The notes under the pieces are model-generated. The model saw only the letters and a program-made list of their open reading frames with translations, searched no databases and was not told where the DNA came from. The position numbers and the translations under genes were made by a program. Below, in pieces: positions 1 to 11,600 of a stretch of DNA of 64,000 bases (the stretch's first letter is position 1; every line of letters begins with the position of its first letter). The stretch lies in assembly GCA_964057225.1 (NCBI GenBank), contig CAXKVF010000073.1, positions 992,001-1,056,000 of the forward strand. The letters are read 5' to 3'. This DNA is from Auanema rhodensis. Lineage: Eukaryota > Nematoda > Chromadorea > Rhabditida > Rhabditidae.

Positions 1-739
1 TTAGCATAAATTAAAGTTCACGTAAATTTCAAATTCATGGTTACCATGAACCAATATCAATAAAAATTTGTTTTTAGACTAATATGGACATGGGGAATCT
101 AATTTTGAAAACCGCATCTCTTTATCTTTCACGTGAAGCGAGTTACATACCAAGTGCACATCACGTGTACATTTAATTAGCATAAATTAAAGTTCACGTA
201 AATTTCAAAGTCATGGTTACCATGCACCAATATCAATAAAATTTTGTTTTTAGACTAATATGGACATGGGGAATCTAATTTTGAAAACCGCATCTCTTTA
301 TCTTTCACGTGAAGCGAGTTACATACCAAGTGCACATCACGTGTACAATTAATTAGCATAAATTAAAGTTCACGTAAATTTCAAAGTCATGGTTACCATG
401 AAGCAATATCAATAAAAATTTGTTTTTAGACTAATATGGACATGGAGAATCTAATTTTGAAAACCGCATCTCTTTATCTTTCACGTGAAGCGAGTTACAT
501 ACCAAGTGCACATCACGTGTACATTTAATTAGCATGAATTAAAGTTCACGTAAATTTCAAAGTCATGGTTACCATGAAGCAATATCAATAAAAATTTGTT
601 TTTAGACTAATATGGACATGGGGAATCTAATTTTGAAAACCACATCTCTTTATCTTTCACGTGAAGCGAGTTACATACCAAGTGCACATCACGTGTACAT
701 TTAATTAGCATAAATTAAAGTTCACGTAAATTTCAAAGT

Positions 740-752
740 CATGGTTACCATG
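740..752. repeat. 13-bp dyad CATGGTTACCATG (monomer 36-48), one per monomer
   Basis: Two 6-bp arms, CATGGT and ACCATG, flank a single T, so the element is a perfect dyad with a 1-base centre. It is given here in m5 and recurs in almost every monomer. Exceptions include the TTCACC-type monomers (arm ends in T instead of G), m49 (T41 to C), m147 and m179 (changes at 44), and m328/m334/m350 (CAAGGT arm). Short dyads and cruciform potential have been proposed as a general property of centromeric DNA lacking CENP-B boxes. Function here is unknown. Confidence 0.85.
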
Positions 753-764
753 AACCAATATCAA

Positions 765-780
765 TAAAAATTTGTTTTTA
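765..780. repeat. A/T-tract inverted repeat TAAAAA-TTTG-TTTTTA (monomer 61-76)
   Basis: Six-base arms separated by TTTG form an A-tract/T-tract pair, given here in m5. Such tracts bend DNA and are usual in satellites. Variants include m2 (one A to T), m146/m344/m360 (TTTG to TTTA), m116/m126 (TAAAAA to TAACAA), m10 and m178 (TTTG to TTCG) and m210, where G to T makes an uninterrupted T-run. The overlapping AATAAA at 59-64 gives one polyadenylation-like hexamer per monomer on this strand. No evidence of use. Confidence 0.75.
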
Positions 781-831
781 GACTAATATGGACATGGGGA
801 ATCTAATTTTGAAAACCGCATCTCTTTATCT

Positions 832-841
832 TTCACGTGAA
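832..841. repeat. 10-bp palindrome TTCACGTGAA with CACGTG core (box 1, monomer 128-137)
   Basis: This is a perfect palindrome, shown in m5 and present in nearly every monomer. The CACGTG core is the E-box/G-box hexamer recognised by bHLH and plant bZIP proteins (family knowledge); binding here is not shown. It is broken in m23 (CCCGTA), m173 (CACTTG), m256 (CAAGTG) and m333/m349 (CACGTC), and its right arm is altered in the five cassette monomers m139, m153, m170, m178 and m211 (A136 to T). Confidence 0.8.
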
Positions 842-863
842 GCGAGTTACATACCAAGTGCAC

Positions 864-871
864 ATCACGTG
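864..871. promoter_or_regulatory. ATCACGTG box (box 2, monomer 160-167), CDEI-like match
   Basis: The octamer fits the RTCACRTG consensus of the budding-yeast centromere element CDEI, bound by the bHLH protein Cbf1. It occurs once per monomer, shown here in m5, directly after the palindrome GTGCAC. Variants include CATCATGTG (still a CDEI match) in m184, m188, m199, m220, m234 and m253, CATAACGTG in m20 and m77, and GTCACGTG in m269. An 8-base degenerate match can arise by chance and this array is not a yeast point centromere, so a functional role is speculative. Confidence 0.3.
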
Positions 872-898
872 TACATTTAATTAGCATAAATTAAAGTT

Positions 899-904
899 CA
901 CGTA
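899..904. promoter_or_regulatory. CACGTA box (box 3, monomer 19-24)
   Basis: TTCACGTAAA at monomer 17-26 differs from the box 1 palindrome TTCACGTGAA by one base. Together with box 2 of the preceding monomer and box 1 upstream it forms a triplet of CACGT cores starting at 832+2, 866 and 899, that is 32 and 33 bp apart. The example is at the m5/m6 junction. m253 has CATGTA, m277 has CACATA, and m290 and m312 have CACGAA. No evidence of protein binding beyond the motif. Confidence 0.35.
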
Positions 905-3900
905 AATTTCAAAGTCATGGTTACCATGAACTAATATCAATAAAAATTTGTTTTTAGACTAATATGGACATGGGGAATCTAATTTTGAAAACCGCATCTC
1001 TTTATCTTTCACGTGAAGCGAGTTACATACCAAGTGCACATCACGTGTACATTTAATTAGCATAAATTAAAGTTCACGTAAATTTCAAAGTCATGGTTAC
1101 CATGAACCAATATCAATAAAAATTTGTTTTTAGACTAATATGGACATGGGGAATTTAATTTTGAAAACCGCATCTCTTTATCTTTCACGTGAAGCGAGTT
1201 ACATACCAAGTGCACATCACGTGTACATTTAATTAGCATAAATTAAAGTTCACGTAAATTTCAAAGTCATGGTTACCATGAACCAATATCAATAAAAATT
1301 TGTTTTTAGACTAATATGGACATGGGGAATCTAATTTTGAAAACCGCATCTCTTTATCTTTCACGTGAAGCGAGTTACATACCAAGTGCACATCACGTGT
1401 ACATTTAATTAGCATAAATTAAAGTTCACGTAAATTTCAAAGTCATGGTTACCATTCACCAATATCAATAAAAATTTGTTTTTAGACTAATATGGACATG
1501 GGGAATCTAATTTTGAAAACCGCATCTCTTTATCTTTCACGTGAAGCGAGTTACATACCAAGTGCACATCACGTGTACATTTAATTAGCATAAATTAAAG
1601 TTCACGTAAATTTCAAAGTCATGGTTACCACGCACCAATATCAATAAAAATTCGTTTTTAGACTAATATGGACATGAGGAATCTAATTTTGAAAACCGCA
1701 TCTCTTTATCTTTCACGTGAAGCGAGTTACATACCAAGTGCACATCACGTGTACATTTAATTAGCATAAATTAAAGTTCACGTAAATTTCAAAGTCATGG
1801 TTACCATTCACCAATATCAATAAAAATTTGTTTTTAGACTAATATGGACATGGGGAATCTAATTTTGAAAACCGCATCTCTTTATCTTTCACGTGAAGCG
1901 AGTTACATACCAAGTGCACATCACGTGTACATTTAATTAGCATAAATTAAAGTTCACGTAAATTTCAAAGTCATGGTTACCATGAACCAATATCAATAAA
2001 AATTTGTTTTTAGACTAATATGGACATGAGGAATCTAATTTTGAAAACCGCATCTCTTTATCTTTCACGTGAAGCGAGTTACATACCAAGTGCACATCAC
2101 GTGTACATTTAATTAGCATAAATTAAAGTTCACGTAAATTTCAAAGTCATGGTTACCATGAACCAATATCAATAAAAATTTGTTTTTAGACTAATATGGA
2201 CATGGGGAATCTAATTTTGAAAACCGCATCTCTTTATCTTTCACGTGAAGCGAGTTACATACCAAGTGCACATCACGTGTACATTTAATTAGCATAAATT
2301 AAAGTTCACGTAAATTTCAAAGTCATGGTTACCATGAAGCAATATCAATAAAAATTTGTTTTTAGACTAATATGGACATGGGGAATCTAATTTTGAAAAC
2401 CACATCTCTTTATCTTTCACGTGAAGCGAGTTACATACCAAGTGCACATCACGTGTACATTTAATTAGCATAAATTAAAGTTCACGTAAATTTCAAAGTC
2501 ATGGTTACCATGAAGCAATATCAATAAAAATTTGTTTTTAGACTAATATGGACATGGGGAATCTAATTTTGAAAACCACATCTCTTTATCTTTCACGTGA
2601 AGCGAGTTACATACCAAGTGCACATCACGTGTACATTTAATTAGCATAAATTAAAGTTCACGTAAATTTCAAAGTCATGGTTACCATGAACTAATATCAA
2701 TAAAAATTTGTTTTTAGACTAATATGGACATGGGGAATCTAATTTTGAAAACCGCATCTCTTTATCTTTCACGTGAAGCGAGTTACATACCAAGTGCACA
2801 TCACGTGTACATTTAATTAGCATAAATTAAAGTTCACGTAAATTTCAAAGTCATGGTTACCATTCACCAATATCAATAAAAATTTGTTTTTAGACTAATA
2901 TGGACATGGGGAATCTAATTTTGAAAACCGCATCTCTTTATCTTTCACGTGAAGCGAGTTACATACCAAGTGCACATCACGTGTACATTTAATTAGCATA
3001 AATTAAAGTTCACGTAAATTTCAAAGTCATGGTTACCATGAACCAATATCAATAAAAATTTGTTTTTAGACTAATATGGACATGGGGAATCTAATTTTGA
3101 AAACCGCATCTCTTCATCTTTCACGTGAAGCGAGTTACATACCAAGTGCACATCACGTGTACATTTAATTAGCATAAATTAAAGTTCACGTAAATTTCAA
3201 AGTCATGGTTACCATGAAGCAATATCAATAAAAATTTGTTTTTAGACTAATATGGACATGGGGAATCTAATTTTGAAAACCGCATCTCTTTATCTTTCAC
3301 GTGAAGCGAGTTACATACCAAGTGCACATCACGTGTACATTTAATTAGCATAAATTAAAGTTCACGTAAATTTCAAAGTCATGGTTACCATGAACCAATA
3401 TCAATAAAAATTTGTTTTTAGACTAATATGGACATGGGGAATCTAATTTTGAAAACCGCATCTCTTTATCTTTCACGTGAAGCGAGTTACATACCAAGTG
3501 CACATAACGTGTACATTTAATTAGCATAAATTAAAGTTCACGTAAATTTCAAAGTCATGGTTACCATGAACCAATATCAATAAAAATTTGTTTTTAGACT
3601 AATATGGACATGGGGAATCTAATTTTGAAAACCGCATCTCTTTATCTTTCACGTGAAGCGAGTTACATACCAAGTGCACATCACGTGTACATTTAATTAG
3701 CATAAATTAAAGTTCACGTAAATTTCAAAGTCATGGTTACCATGCACCAATATCAATAAAAATTTGTTTTTAGACTAATATGGACATGGGGAATCTAATT
3801 TTGAAAACCGCATCTCTTTATCTTTCACGTGAAGCGAGTTACATACCAAGTGCACATCACGTGTACATTTAATTAGCATAAATTAAAGTTCACGTAAATT

Positions 3901-4576
3901 TAAAAGTCATGGTTACCATGCACCAATATCAATAAAAATTTGTTTTTAGACTAATATGGACATGGGGAATCTAATTTTGAAAACCGCATCTCTTTATCTT
4001 TCCCGTAAAGCGAGTTACATACCAAGTGCACATCACGTGTACAATTAATTAGCATAAATTAAAGTTCACGTAAATTTCAAAGTCATGGTTACCATGAAGC
4101 AATATCAATAAAAATTTGTTTTTAGACTAATATGGACATGGGGAATCTAATTTTGAAAACCGCATCTCTTTATCTTTCACGTGAAGCGAGTTACATACCA
4201 AGTGCACATCACGTGTACATTTAATTAGCATAAATTAAAGTTCACGTAAATTTCAAAGTCATGGTTACCATGCACCAATATCAATAAAAATTTGTTTTTA
4301 GACTAATATGGACATGGGGAATCTAATTTTGAAAACCGCATCTCTTTATCTTTCACGTGAAGCGAGTTACATACCAAGTGCACATCACGTGTACATTTAA
4401 TTAGCATAAATTAAAGTTCACGTAAATTTCAAAGTCATGGTTACCATGAACCAATATCAATAAAAATTTGTTTTTAGACTAATATGGACATGGGGAATCT
4501 AATTTTGAAAACCGCATCTCTTTATCTTTCACGTGAAGCGAGTTACATACCAAGTGCACATCACGTGTACATTTAA

Positions 4577-5280
4577 TTAGCATAAATTAAAGTTCACGTA
4601 AATTTCAAAGTCATGGTTACCATGCACCAATATCAATAAAAATTTGTTTTTAGACTAATATGGACATGGGGAATCTAATTTTGAAAACCGCATCTCTTTA
4701 TCTTTCACGTGAAGCGAGTTACATACCAAGTGCACATCACGTGTACAATTAATTAGCATAAATTAAAGTTCACGTAAATTTCAAAGTCATGGTTACCATG
4801 AAGCAATATCAATAAAAATTTGTTTTTAGACTAATATGGACATGGAGAATCTAATTTTGAAAACCGCATCTCTTTATCTTTCACGTGAAGCGAGTTACAT
4901 ACCAAGTGCACATCACGTGTACATTTAATTAGCATAAATTAAAGTTCACGTAAATTTCAAAGTCATGGTTACCATGAAGCAATATCAATAAAAATTTGTT
5001 TTTAGACTAATATGGACATGGGGAATCTAATTTTGAAAACCACATCTCTTTATCTTTCACGTGAAGCGAGTTACATACCAAGTGCACATCACGTGTACAT
5101 TTAATTAGCATAAATTAAAGTTCACGTAAATTTCAAAGTCATGGTTACCATGAACCAATATCAATAAAAATTTGTTTTTAGACTAATATGGACATGGGGA
5201 ATCTAATTTTGAAAACCGCATCTCTTTATCTTTCACGTGAAGCGAGTTACATACCAAGTGCACATCACGTGTACATTTAA
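4577..5280 (+). repeat. Four-monomer cassette m27-m30, copy 2 of the 25-monomer-spaced pair
   Basis: It shares the TACAATTA, TGGAGAAT and ACCACATC changes in the same order with 177-880. One difference is the TCATGAATT variant seen only in m4. A related TACAATTA monomer followed by a GAAGC monomer is also present at 3873-4224 (m23-m24). Confidence 0.75.
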
Positions 5281-7568
5281 TTAGCATAAATTAAAGTTCA
5301 CGTAAATTTCAAAGTCATGGTTACCATGAACCAATATCAATAAAAATTTGTTTTTAGACTAATATGGACATGGGGAATCTAATTTTGAAAACCGCATCTC
5401 TTTATCTTTCACGTGAAGCGAGTTACATACCAAGTGCACATCACGTGTACATTTAATTAGCATAAATTAAAGTTCACGTAAATTTCAAAGTCATGGTTAC
5501 CATGCACCAATATCAATAAAAATTTGTTTTTAGACTAATATGGACATGGGGAATCTAATTTTGAAAACCGCATCTCTTTATCTTTCACGTGAAGCGAGTT
5601 ACATACCAAGTGCACATCACGTGTACATTTAATTAGCATAAATTAAAGTTCACGTAAATTTCAAAGTCATGGTTACCATGAACCAATATCAATAAAAATT
5701 TGTTTTTAGACTAATATGGACATGGGGAATCTAATTTTGAAAACCGCATCTCTTTATCTTTCACGTGAAGCGAGTTACATACCAAGTGCACATCACGTGT
5801 ACATTTAATTAGCATAAATTAAAGTTCACGTAAATTTCAAAGTCATGGTTACCATGAACCAATATCAATAAAAATTTGTTTTTAGACTAATATGGACATG
5901 GGGAATCTAATTTTGAAAACCGCATCTCTTTATCTTTCACGTGAAGCGAGTTACATACCAAGTGCACATCACGTGTACATTTAATTAGCATAAATTAAAG
6001 TTCACGTAAATTTCAAAGTCATGGTTACCATGCACCAATATCAATAAAAATTTGTTTTTAGACTAATATGGACATGAAGAATCTAATTTTGAAAACCGCA
6101 TCTCTTTATCTTTCACGTGAAGCGAGTTACATACCAAGTGCACATCACGTGTACATTTAATTAGCATAAATTAAAGTTCACGTAAATTTCAAAGTCATGG
6201 TTACCATGAAGCAATATCAATAAAAATTTGTTTTTAGACTAATATGGACATGGGGAATCTAATTTTGAAAACCACATCTCTTTATCTTTCACGTGAAGCG
6301 AGTTACATACCAAGTGCACATCACGTGTACATTTAATTAGCATAAATTAAAGTTCACGTAAATTTCAAAGTCATGGTTACCATGAACCAATATCAATAAA
6401 AATTTGTTTTTAGACTAATATGGACATGGGGAATCTAATTTTGAAAACCGCATCTCTTTATCTTTCACGTGAAGCGAGTTACATACCAAGTGCACATCAC
6501 GTGTACATTTAATTAGCATAAATTAAAGTTCACGTAAATTTCAAAGTCATGGTTACCATGAACCAATATCAATAAAAATTTGTTTTTAGACTAATATGGA
6601 CATGGGCAATCTAATTTTGAAAACCGCATCTCTTTATCTTTCACGTGAAGCGAGTTACATACCAAGTGCACATCACGTGTACATTTAATTAGCATAAATT
6701 AAAGTTCACGTAAATTTCAAAGTCATGGTTACCATGCACCAATATCAATAAAAATTTGTTTTTAGACTAATATGGACATGAAGAATCTAATTTTGAAAAC
6801 CGCATCTCTTTATCTTTCACGTGAAGCGAGTTACATACCAAGTGCACATCACGTGTACATTTAATTAGCATAAATTAAAGTTCACGTAAATTTCAAAGTC
6901 ATGGTTACCATGAACCAATATCAATAAAAATTTGTTTTTAGACTAATATGGACATGGGGAATCTAATTTTGAAAACCGCATCTCTTTATCTTTCACGTGA
7001 AGCGAGTTACATACCAAGTGCACATCACGTGTACATTTAATTAGCATAAATTAAAGTTCACGTAAATTTCAAAGTCATGGTTACCATGAACTAATATCAA
7101 TAAAAATTTGTTTTTAGACTAATATGGACATGGGGAATCTAATTTTGAAAACCGCATCTCTTTATCTTTCACGTGAAGCGAGTTACATACCAAGTGCACA
7201 TCACGTGTACATTTAATTAGCATAAATTAAAGTTCACGTAAATTTCAAAGTCATGGTTACCATGAACCAATATCAATAAAAATTTGTTTTTAGACTAATA
7301 TGGACATGGGGAATCTAATTTTGAAAACCGCATCTCTTTATCTTTCACGTGAAGCGAGTTACATACCAAGTGCACATCACGTGTACATTTAATTAGCATA
7401 AATTAAAGTTCACGTAAATTTCAAAGTCATGGTTACCATGCACCAATATCAATAAAAATTTGTTTTTAGACTAATATGGACATGGGGAATCTAATTTTGA
7501 AAACCGCATCTCTTTATCTTTCACGTGAAGCGAGTTACATACCAAGTGCACATCACGTGTACATTTAA

Positions 7569-8624
7569 TTAGCATAAATTAAAGTTCACGTAAATTTCAA
7601 AGTCATGGTTACCATGAACCAATATCAATAAAAATTTGTTTTTAGACTAATATGGACATGAGGAATCTAATTTTGAAAACCGCATCTCTTCATCTTTCAC
7701 GTGAAGCGAGTTACATACCAAGTGCACATCACGTGTACATTTAATTAGCATAAATTAAAGTTCACGTAAATTTCAAAGTCATGGTTACCATTCACCAATA
7801 TCAATAAAAATTTGTTTTTAGACTAATATGGACATGGGGAATCTAATTTTGAAAACCGCATCTCTTTATCTTTCACGTGAAGCGAGTTACATACCAAGTG
7901 CACATCACGTGTACATTTAATTAGCATAAATTAAAGTTCACGTAAATTTCAAAGTCATGGTTACCATGCACCAATATCAATAAAAATTTGTTTTTAGACT
8001 AATATGGACATGGGGAATCTAATTTTGAAAACCGCATCTCTTTATCTTTCACGTGAAGCGAGTTACATACCAAGTGCACATCACGTGTACATTTAATTAG
8101 CATAAATTAAAGTTCACGTAAATTTCAAAGTCATGGTTACCATGAACCAATATCAATAAAAATTTGTTTTTAGACTAATATGGACATGAGGAATCTAATT
8201 TTGAAAACCGCATCTCTTCATCTTTCACGTGAAGCGAGTTACATACCAAGTGCACATCACGTGTACATTTAATTAGCATAAATTAAAGTTCACGTAAATT
8301 TCAAAGTCATGGTTACCATTCACCAATATCAATAAAAATTTGTTTTTAGACTAATATGGACATGGGGAATCTAATTTTGAAAACCGCATCTCTTTATCTT
8401 TCACGTGAAGCGAGTTACATACCAAGTGCACATCACGTGTACATTTAATTAGCATAAATTAAAGTTCACGTAAATTTCAAAGTCATGGTCACCATGCACC
8501 AATATCAATAAAAATTTGTTTTTAGACTAATATGGACATGGGGAATCTAATTTTGAAAACCGCATCTCTTTATCTTTCACGTGAAGCGAGTTACATACCA
8601 AGTGCACATCACGTGTACATTTAA
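7569..8624 (+). repeat. 3-mer (528 bp) tandem duplication, m44-m46 and m47-m49
   Basis: Each unit is a GAACC monomer with TGAGGAAT and TCTTCATC, then a TTCACC-type monomer, then a GCACC monomer. The second copy ends with a private T41 to C in m49 (TGGTCACC). The triplet recurs as a module inside zone B. Confidence 0.75.
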
Positions 8625-11600
8625 TTAGCATAAATTAAAGTTCACGTAAATTTCAAAGTCATGGTTACCATGAAGCAATATCAATAAAAATTTGTTTTTA
8701 GACTAATATGGACATGAAGAATCTAATTTTGAAAACCGCATCTCTTTATCTTTCACGTGAAGCGAGTTACATACCAAGTGCACATCACGTGTACATTTAA
8801 TTAGCATAAATTAAAGTTCACGTAAATTTCAAAGTCATGGTTACCATGAACCAATATCAATAAAAATTTGTTTTTAGACTAATATGGACATGGGGAATCT
8901 AATTTTGAAAACCGCATCTCTTTATCTTTCACGTGAAGCGAGTTACATACCAAGTGCACATCACGTGTACATTTAATTAGCATAAATTAAAGTTCACGTA
9001 AATTTCAAAGTCATGGTTACCATGAACTAATATCAATAAAAATTTGTTTTTAGACTAATATGGACATGGAGAATCTAATTTTGAAAACCGCATCTCTTTA
9101 TCTTTCACGTGAAGCGAGTTACATACCAAGTGCACATCACGTGTACATTTAATTAGCATAAATTAAAGTTCACGTAAATTTCAAAGTCATGGTTACCATG
9201 AACCAATATCAATAAAAATTTGTTTTTAGACTAATATGGACATGGGGAATCTAATTTTGAAAACCGCATCTCTTTATCTTTCACGTGAAGCGAGTTACAT
9301 ACCAAGTGCACATCACGTGTACATTTAATTAGCATAAATTAAAGTTCACGTAAATTTCAAAGTCATGGTTACCATGCACCAATATCAATAAAAATTTGTT
9401 TTTAGACTAATATGGACATGGGGAATCTAATTTTGAAAACCGCATCTCTTTATCTTTCACGTGAAGCGAGTTACATACCAAGTGCACATCACGTGTACAT
9501 TTAATTAGCATAAATTAAAGTTCACGTAAATTTCAAAGTCATGGTTACCATGAACCAATATCAATAAAAATTTGTTTTTAGACTAATATGGACATGAGGA
9601 ATCTAATTTTGAAAACCGCATCTCTTCATCTTTCACGTGAAGCGAGTTACATACCAAGTGCACATCACGTGTACATTTAATTAGCATAAATTAAAGTTCA
9701 CGTAAATTTCAAAGTCATGGTTACCATGAACCAATATCAATAAAAATTTGTTTTTAGACTAATATGGACATGGGGAATCTAATTTTGAAAACCGCATCTC
9801 TTTATCTTTCACGTGAAGCGAGTTACATACCAAGTGCACATCACGTGTACATTTAATTAGCATAAATTATAGTTCACGTAAATTTCAAAGTCATGGTTAC
9901 CATGAACTAATATCAATAAAAATTTGTTTTTAGACTAATATGGACATGGAGAATCTAATTTTGAAAACCGCATCTCTTTATCTTTCACGTGAAGCGAGTT
10001 ACATACCAAGTGCACATCACGTGTACATTTAATTAGCATAAATTAAAGTTCACGTAAATTTCAAAGTCATGGTTACCATGAACCAATATCAATAAAAATT
10101 TGTTTTTAGACTAATATGGACATGGGGAATCTAATTTTGAAAACCGCATCTCTTTATCTTTCACGTGAAGCGAGTTACATACCAAGTGCACATCACGTGT
10201 ACATTTAATTAGCATAAATTAAAGTTCACGTAAATTTCAAAGTCATGGTTACCATGCACCAATATCAATAAAAATTTGTTTTTAGACTAATATGGACATG
10301 GGGAATCTAATTTTGAAAACCGCATCTCTTTATCTTTCACGTGAAGCGAGTTACATACCAAGTGCACATCACGTGTACATTTAATTAGCATAAATTAAAG
10401 TTCACGTAAATTTCAAAGTCATGGTTACCATGAACTAATATCAATAAAAATTTGTTTTTAGACTAATATGGACATGGAGAATCTAATTTTGAAAACCGCA
10501 TCTCTTCATCTTTCACGTGAAGCGAGTTACATACCAAGTGCACATCACGTGTACATTTAATTAGCATAAATTAAAGTTCACGTAAATTTCAAAGTCATGG
10601 TTACCATGAACCAATATCAATAAAAATTTGTTTTTAGACTAATATGGACATGGGGAATCTAATTTTGAAAACCGCATCTCTTTATCTTTCACGTGAAGCG
10701 AGTTACATACCAAGTGCACATCACGTGTACATTTAATTAGCATAAATTAAAGTTCACGTAAATTTCAAAGTCATGGTTACCATGCACCAATATCAATAAA
10801 AATTTGTTTTTAGACTAATATGGACATGGGGAATCTAATTTTGAAAACCGCATCTCTTTATCTTTCACGTGAAGCGAGTTACATACCAAGTGCACATCAC
10901 GTGTACATTTAATTAGCATAAATTAAAGTTCACGTAAATTTCAAAGTCATGGTTACCATGAACCAATATCAATAAAAATTTGTTTTTAGACTAATATGGA
11001 CATGAGGAATCTAATTTTGAAAACCGCATCTCTTCATCTTTCACGTGAAGCGAGTTACATACCAAGTGCACATCACGTGTACATTTAATTAGCATAAATT
11101 AAAGTTCACGTAAATTTCAAAGTCATGGTTACCATTCACCAATATCAATAAAAATTTGTTTTTAGACTAATATGGACATGGGGAATCTAATTTTGAAAAC
11201 CGCATCTCTTTATCTTTCACGTGAAGCGAGTTACATACCAAGTGCACATCACGTGTACATTTAATTAGCATAAATTAAAGTTCACGTAAATTTCAAAGTC
11301 ATGGTTACCATGCACCAATATCAATAAAAATTTGTTTTTAGACTAATATGGACATGGGGAATCTAATTTTGAAAACCGCATCTCTTTATCTTTCACGTGA
11401 AGCGAGTTACATACCAAGTGCACATCACGTGTACATTTAATTAGCATAAATTAAAGTTCACGTAAATTTCAAAGTCATGGTTACCATGAAGCAATATCAA
11501 TAAAAATTTGTTTTTAGACTAATATGGACATGAAGAATCTAATTTTGAAAACCGCATCTCTTTATCTTTCACGTGAAGCGAGTTACATACCAAGTGCACA

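Larger units (their letters stand above)
177..880 (+). repeat. Four-monomer cassette m2-m5, copy 1 of a 25-monomer-spaced pair
   Basis: The order is: GCACC monomer ending in TACAATTA; GAAGC with TGGAGAAT; GAAGC with ACCACATC; GAACC. The same order of linked variants recurs at 4577-5280, exactly 4400 bp (25 x 176) away. The intervening monomers do not keep the match beyond the cassette, so this looks like an old higher-order repeat eroded by later exchange. Confidence 0.75.
705..880 (+). repeat. Reference monomer (m5), consensus type
   Basis: This copy carries the majority base at every position I tracked and serves as the reference for monomer coordinates 1-176. Landmarks are: AT-rich junction dyad 172-176/1-2 with 9-15; CACGTA box 19-24; dyad CATGGT-T-ACCATG 36-48; variable bases 47-53; AATAAA 59-64; A/T-tract dyad TAAAAA/TTTTTA 61-76; G-run 92-95; pyrimidine-rich TCTCTTTATCTTTC 117-130; palindrome TTCACGTGAA 128-137; GTGCAC 154-159; ATCACGTG 160-167. 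CpG occurs at 21, 113, 132, 139 and 164. The choice of base 1 as monomer start is arbitrary and follows the window edge. Confidence 0.95.
1..8624 (+). repeat. Zone A: m1-m49, irregular mixture of monomer types
   Basis: Only satellite is present, with no gene. Monomers alternate among GAACC, GCACC, GAAGC, GAACT and TTCACC at variable bases 47-53, with no fixed higher-order period. Private or rare changes include G34 to T in m1, TCATGAATT in m4, ACCACATC (G114 to A) in m4, m14, m15, m29 and m36, CACATAAC in m20, and the CCCGTAAAG change in m23. m23 is among the most divergent copies. Towards the right edge the R-X-C triplet appears, and it leads into zone B. Confidence 0.85.
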
